Source of the DNA: Myxococcales bacterium
GTDB taxonomy: Bacteria > Myxococcota_A > UBA9160 > SMWR01
Direction: 5' to 3'
DNA: 8,236 nt
Assembly: GCA_022571825.1 (NCBI GenBank)
Contig: JACZXC010000113.1
Location: forward strand, 1 to 8,236
In this document: piece by piece, positions 6,250 through 8,236 of the stretch
Layout: every line of letters starts with the position of its first letter
Position numbering within the stretch: position 1 is the stretch's first letter
The notes under the pieces: model-generated
What the model was told of the DNA's origin: nothing
The model's database searches: none
The model's input: the letters and a program-made list of their open reading frames with translations, nothing else
Made by a program: the position numbers and the translations under genes

Positions 6250-7457
6250 TCACTCCTCGCTTTGGCGGTTGGTCCCTTCGATGAATTCGGCGCCGTCGAC
6301 GGATCGGACGCGCTCGACGGATCCGACACCAGGACCAGGTCGTCTCGGTGAATCACCTCGTCGCCGTTCGAGTATCCTAGCACCTGCCTGATCTCTCGTG
6401 CGGGCCGGCGGGCGATACGCCGGATCTCGTCTGACGCGTACGCCACGAGTCCTCTCGCCAGGTCGCGACCCTCCTCGTCCACGCAGGTCACCGGATCGCC
6501 GATTCCGAACTTCCCGCGCACTTCGACGACCCCGGCGGGCAGCAAACTCTTGCCCCGCCGACGAACGGCGCGCGCAGCTCCCGAATCGATCACCAGCTCG
6601 CCCTTGCTGCGCGCCGTGAAGGCCAACCAATGCTTGCGGCTCTGGAGCCTGGCCCCGGCGGGAAACAGCGTCCCCAGAGGCTCTCCCGCCGCGACGCGCA
6701 AAAGTACGTCGCGCACGCGTCCGTTGCACAGCACCGTGGAGCCGCCGCAGCGCGCGGCGGCCCGAACCGCCTCGAGCTTCGTCGTCATCCCGCCGCGCCC
6801 GAAGGCGCTCTTGGCCCCGTCGGCGGCGCGCGCGACTTCCGGTGTCACTTCCTCGACGATGTCATACAGAGCAGGCTTGTGATCGCCGGGAACCGGCGGC
6901 GAGACATGCAACCCGTCGACGTCCGAAAGAATCACCAACAGGTCAGCCCCGACGAGGTTCACGATCGTGGCCGAGAGATTGTCGTTGTCTCCGAAGCGGA
7001 TTTCCTCGGTGGCGACGGTATCGTTTTCGTTGACGATAGGAACGATACCGAGTCGCAGAAGCGTCAACAGGGTATGGCGGGCGTTGAGGAAATATTCGCG
7101 CGTCTCGAGGCCCCGGCGAGTCACGAGCACCTGAGCCACCTGTTTTCCGTAGCGTGCAAAGCGGCGCTGGTACAGCTCGATCAGTCCGATCTGACCCACC
7201 GCCGCCGCCGCCTGCATCTCGGGGATCGACGGCATGGGATGTTTCCAGCCGAGGCGGTTGCTGCCGATCGCGATCGCTCCCGAGGAGACGATCACGATTT
7301 CGCGCCCGTCGTCTCGGAGCTGCGACACCTGACGTGCGACATCCCCAAATACGCGTCGGCGGATCGCTCCGTCATCGGTGAGAACGCTGCTACCCACCTT
7401 GACCACGATGCGCCGGGCTCGCTTTAGCGAGGCGCGCCGCTCTCCCTTGGACGTCAA
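6246..7457 (-). CDS. proB: Glutamate 5-kinase with C-terminal PUA domain
   Basis: Phosphorylates glutamate with ATP to gamma-glutamyl phosphate, the committed and usually proline-inhibited first step of proline synthesis. The 403-residue protein has an amino-acid kinase domain (about 14-265) with IVVKVGSSVLTDDG (17-30), IVSSGAIAIG (56-65), the glutamate-site region VNENDTVAT (142-150), FGDNDNLSA and the GRGGMTTKLEA signature (220-230). A PUA domain follows (about 280-376, KGELVIDSG to HRDDLVLV). The tail of about 26 residues is rich in Ser, Pro, Ala and Asp and is extra to the family. I chose TTG 7455-7457 because it overlaps the obg stop as TTGA, has GAGGAG eight bases upstream and gives a normal-length N-terminus. 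An ATG at 7568 would add 37 arginine-rich residues read through obg. No closer ATG or GTG precedes the kinase motif. Confidence 0.95.
   Translation of the reverse strand: MTSKGERRASLKRARRIVVKVGSSVLTDDGAIRRRVFGDVARQVSQLRDDGREIVIVSSGAIAIGSNRLGWKHPMPSIPEMQAAAAVGQIGLIELYQRRFARYGKQVAQVLVTRRGLETREYFLNARHTLLTLLRLGIVPIVNENDTVATEEIRFGDNDNLSATIVNLVGADLLVILSDVDGLHVSPPVPGDHKPALYDIVEEVTPEVARAADGAKSAFGRGGMTTKLEAVRAAARCGGSTVLCNGRVRDVLLRVAAGEPLGTLFPAGARLQSRKHWLAFTARSKGELVIDSGAARAVRRRGKSLLPAGVVEVRGKFGIGDPVTCVDEEGRDLARGLVAYASDEIRRIARRPAREIRQVLGYSNGDEVIHRDDLVLVSDPSSASDPSTAPNSSKGPTAKARSE
6253..6258 (-). promoter_or_regulatory. Ribosome binding site of proA
   Basis: GAGGAG on the minus strand lies three bases before the proA ATG, inside the last codons of proB. 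Spacing is short if the whole hexamer pairs, but normal if only GAGG pairs. It supports the start at 6249 and is one of only two clear Shine-Dalgarno sequences in the operon part seen here. Confidence 0.6.
6295..6327 (-). repeat. Imperfect 18-base tandem repeat in the proB tail
   Basis: On the + strand GTCGACGGATCGGAC (6295-6309) recurs as CTCGACGGATCCGAC (6313-6327) with two mismatches, a period of 18 bases. It encodes the repeated SDPS element in the Ser/Pro-rich C-terminal tail of ProB (residues 378-387). Slippage could lengthen or shorten the tail without breaking the frame. Confidence 0.7.
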
Positions 7458-8236
7458 GATGCCCGCTCCTCGGACGACGCGTCTGCGACTTCGAGGGCGC
7501 GGGCCATGGCGCGCATCAGCTCTTCGGTTCCCTCGCCGGTGGCACCGGACACCCGCAGCACCGTGCATCCGCGATCGCGCAGCTCCTCCTCGATGAGAGC
7601 CAGTTGTCCGCGGTCGGAGAGGAGGTCGATCTTGTTGAGAGCCACGATTTCGGTTCGATCCAGAAGCATGGCCTGGTAGGCGCGAAGCTCGGCTCGGATG
7701 GACTCGTAGCTCGCTATCAGGTCCCGTGACTCCAGTACCCAGGCGCCGACGTCGAGGAGGTGAACCAGGGCCCGGGTGCGTTCGATGTGTCGCAGGAAGC
7801 GGTCGCCGAGGCCGACGCCACGACTCGCCCCCGCGATCAGCCCAGGGACGTCTGCTACCACAAACCGACGGTCGTCCACCTCAGCGACCCCGAGGGTCGG
7901 CGTGAGTGTCGTGAACGGATAGGCCGCGACGCGCGGCCGGGCCGCAGAAATCCGGCGGAGCAGGGTCGACTTGCCCGCGTTGGGGAAGCCTACCAGGCCG
8001 ACATCGGCCAGCAGCTTGAGGGAGAGCTTGAGTTCCCGCGCCTGGCCGGGTTGCCCGCGCTCGGAAAAGTCTGGAGTCTGTCGGGTCGCCGTTGCGAATT
8101 GCGCGTTTCCGCGGCCCCCGCGTCCGCCCCGGGCGGCGATGAAACGCACGCCGTCGCTGGCGAGGTCCGCCAGCAGCGCGCCGTTGGCCGCATCGTAGAC
8201 CAGGGTTCCGATCGGCACGCTGATCGATCGGGAGAT
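7454..8236 (-). CDS. obg: Obg/CgtA GTPase, C-terminal part (5' end outside window)
   Basis: The frame is open to the right edge and ends with TGA at 7454-7456, so 260 residues of a protein usually at least 330 long are visible. Obg is an essential GTPase that binds the 50S subunit and couples ribosome assembly to growth and (p)ppGpp. The visible part begins in the Gly-rich Obg fold (VPIGTLVYDA, then ARGGRGGRGNAQFATATRQTP). The G domain has all motifs: G1 GFPNAGKST (83-91), G2 around FTTLTPT (108-114), G3 DVPG (129-132), G4 NKID (201-204) and G5 SGATGEG (230-236). Only about 25 residues follow G5, so the extra C-terminal domains of some Obg proteins (OCT) are absent, as in many species. The stop overlaps the proB start. 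The GTG at 8218 encodes an internal Val of the Obg fold and is not the start. Confidence 0.96.
   Translation of the reverse strand: MSRSISVPIGTLVYDAANGALLADLASDGVRFIAARGGRGGRGNAQFATATRQTPDFSERGQPGQARELKLSLKLLADVGLVGFPNAGKSTLLRRISAARPRVAAYPFTTLTPTLGVAEVDDRRFVVADVPGLIAGASRGVGLGDRFLRHIERTRALVHLLDVGAWVLESRDLIASYESIRAELRAYQAMLLDRTEIVALNKIDLLSDRGQLALIEEELRDRGCTVLRVSGATGEGTEELMRAMARALEVADASSEERAS
7466..7471 (-). promoter_or_regulatory. Ribosome binding site deciding the proB TTG start
   Basis: GAGGAG on the minus strand lies eight bases before TTG 7457, within the codons for Glu-Glu near the end of obg. This well-placed Shine-Dalgarno sequence is the main evidence, along with the TTGA overlap, for an uncommon TTG start. 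Confidence 0.65.

Noticed and set aside
7458..7568. A 37-residue N-terminal extension of ProB from ATG 7568
   Set aside because: It is Arg-rich, read through obg codons in another frame, and TTG 7457 has a good ribosome binding site and matches the overlap pattern.
1..8236. A new defence, mobile or biosynthetic system
   Set aside because: Every coding region except the PAS/receiver gene belongs to a familiar housekeeping family. No transposase, integrase, nuclease, toxin pair, att-like repeat or CRISPR-type repeat is visible.

Overview
The window is a GC-rich, gene-dense stretch of bacterial chromosome with almost no non-coding DNA. It carries housekeeping genes and one signalling gene. I see no mobile element, CRISPR array, tRNA or rRNA. 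High GC together with the order obg-proB-proA-nadD-rsfS-gpmI-comF suggests a lineage of the former Deltaproteobacteria (Myxococcota, Binatota or a relative). That placement is an inference from gene order and composition, not a phylogenetic result.

Left part, + strand (1-1513): the C-terminal third of thioredoxin reductase (trxB, cut by the window edge) is followed after 53 bases by a signalling protein. It has a PAS domain, a histidine-kinase dimerisation/phospho-acceptor helix pair and a receiver domain, but no ATP-binding kinase domain. A 69-base gap with an inverted repeat separates it from the convergent operon.

Right part, - strand (8236 down to 1583), in transcription order: obg (start outside the window), proB, proA, nadD, rsfS, gpmI, comF. 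The first six are joined by five successive four-base stop/start overlaps (TTGA, ATGA, ATGA, ATGA, GTGA). comF follows gpmI after 26 bases. No promoter for this operon lies inside the window, so it is probably transcribed from upstream of obg.

The operon combines ribosome assembly control (Obg, RsfS), the first two steps of proline synthesis (ProB, ProA), NAD synthesis (NadD), lower glycolysis (GpmI) and a ComF-type phosphoribosyltransferase. Tight coupling would tie ribosome maturation and core metabolism to growth. Several starts were set by the overlap pattern and family length rather than by the longest open frame: proB at TTG 7457, nadD at ATG 4996, rsfS at ATG 4331, gpmI at GTG 3957.

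I found no convincing new multi-gene system. The most unusual items are the kinase-domain-less PAS/His/receiver protein and the unbroken run of overlapping genes.
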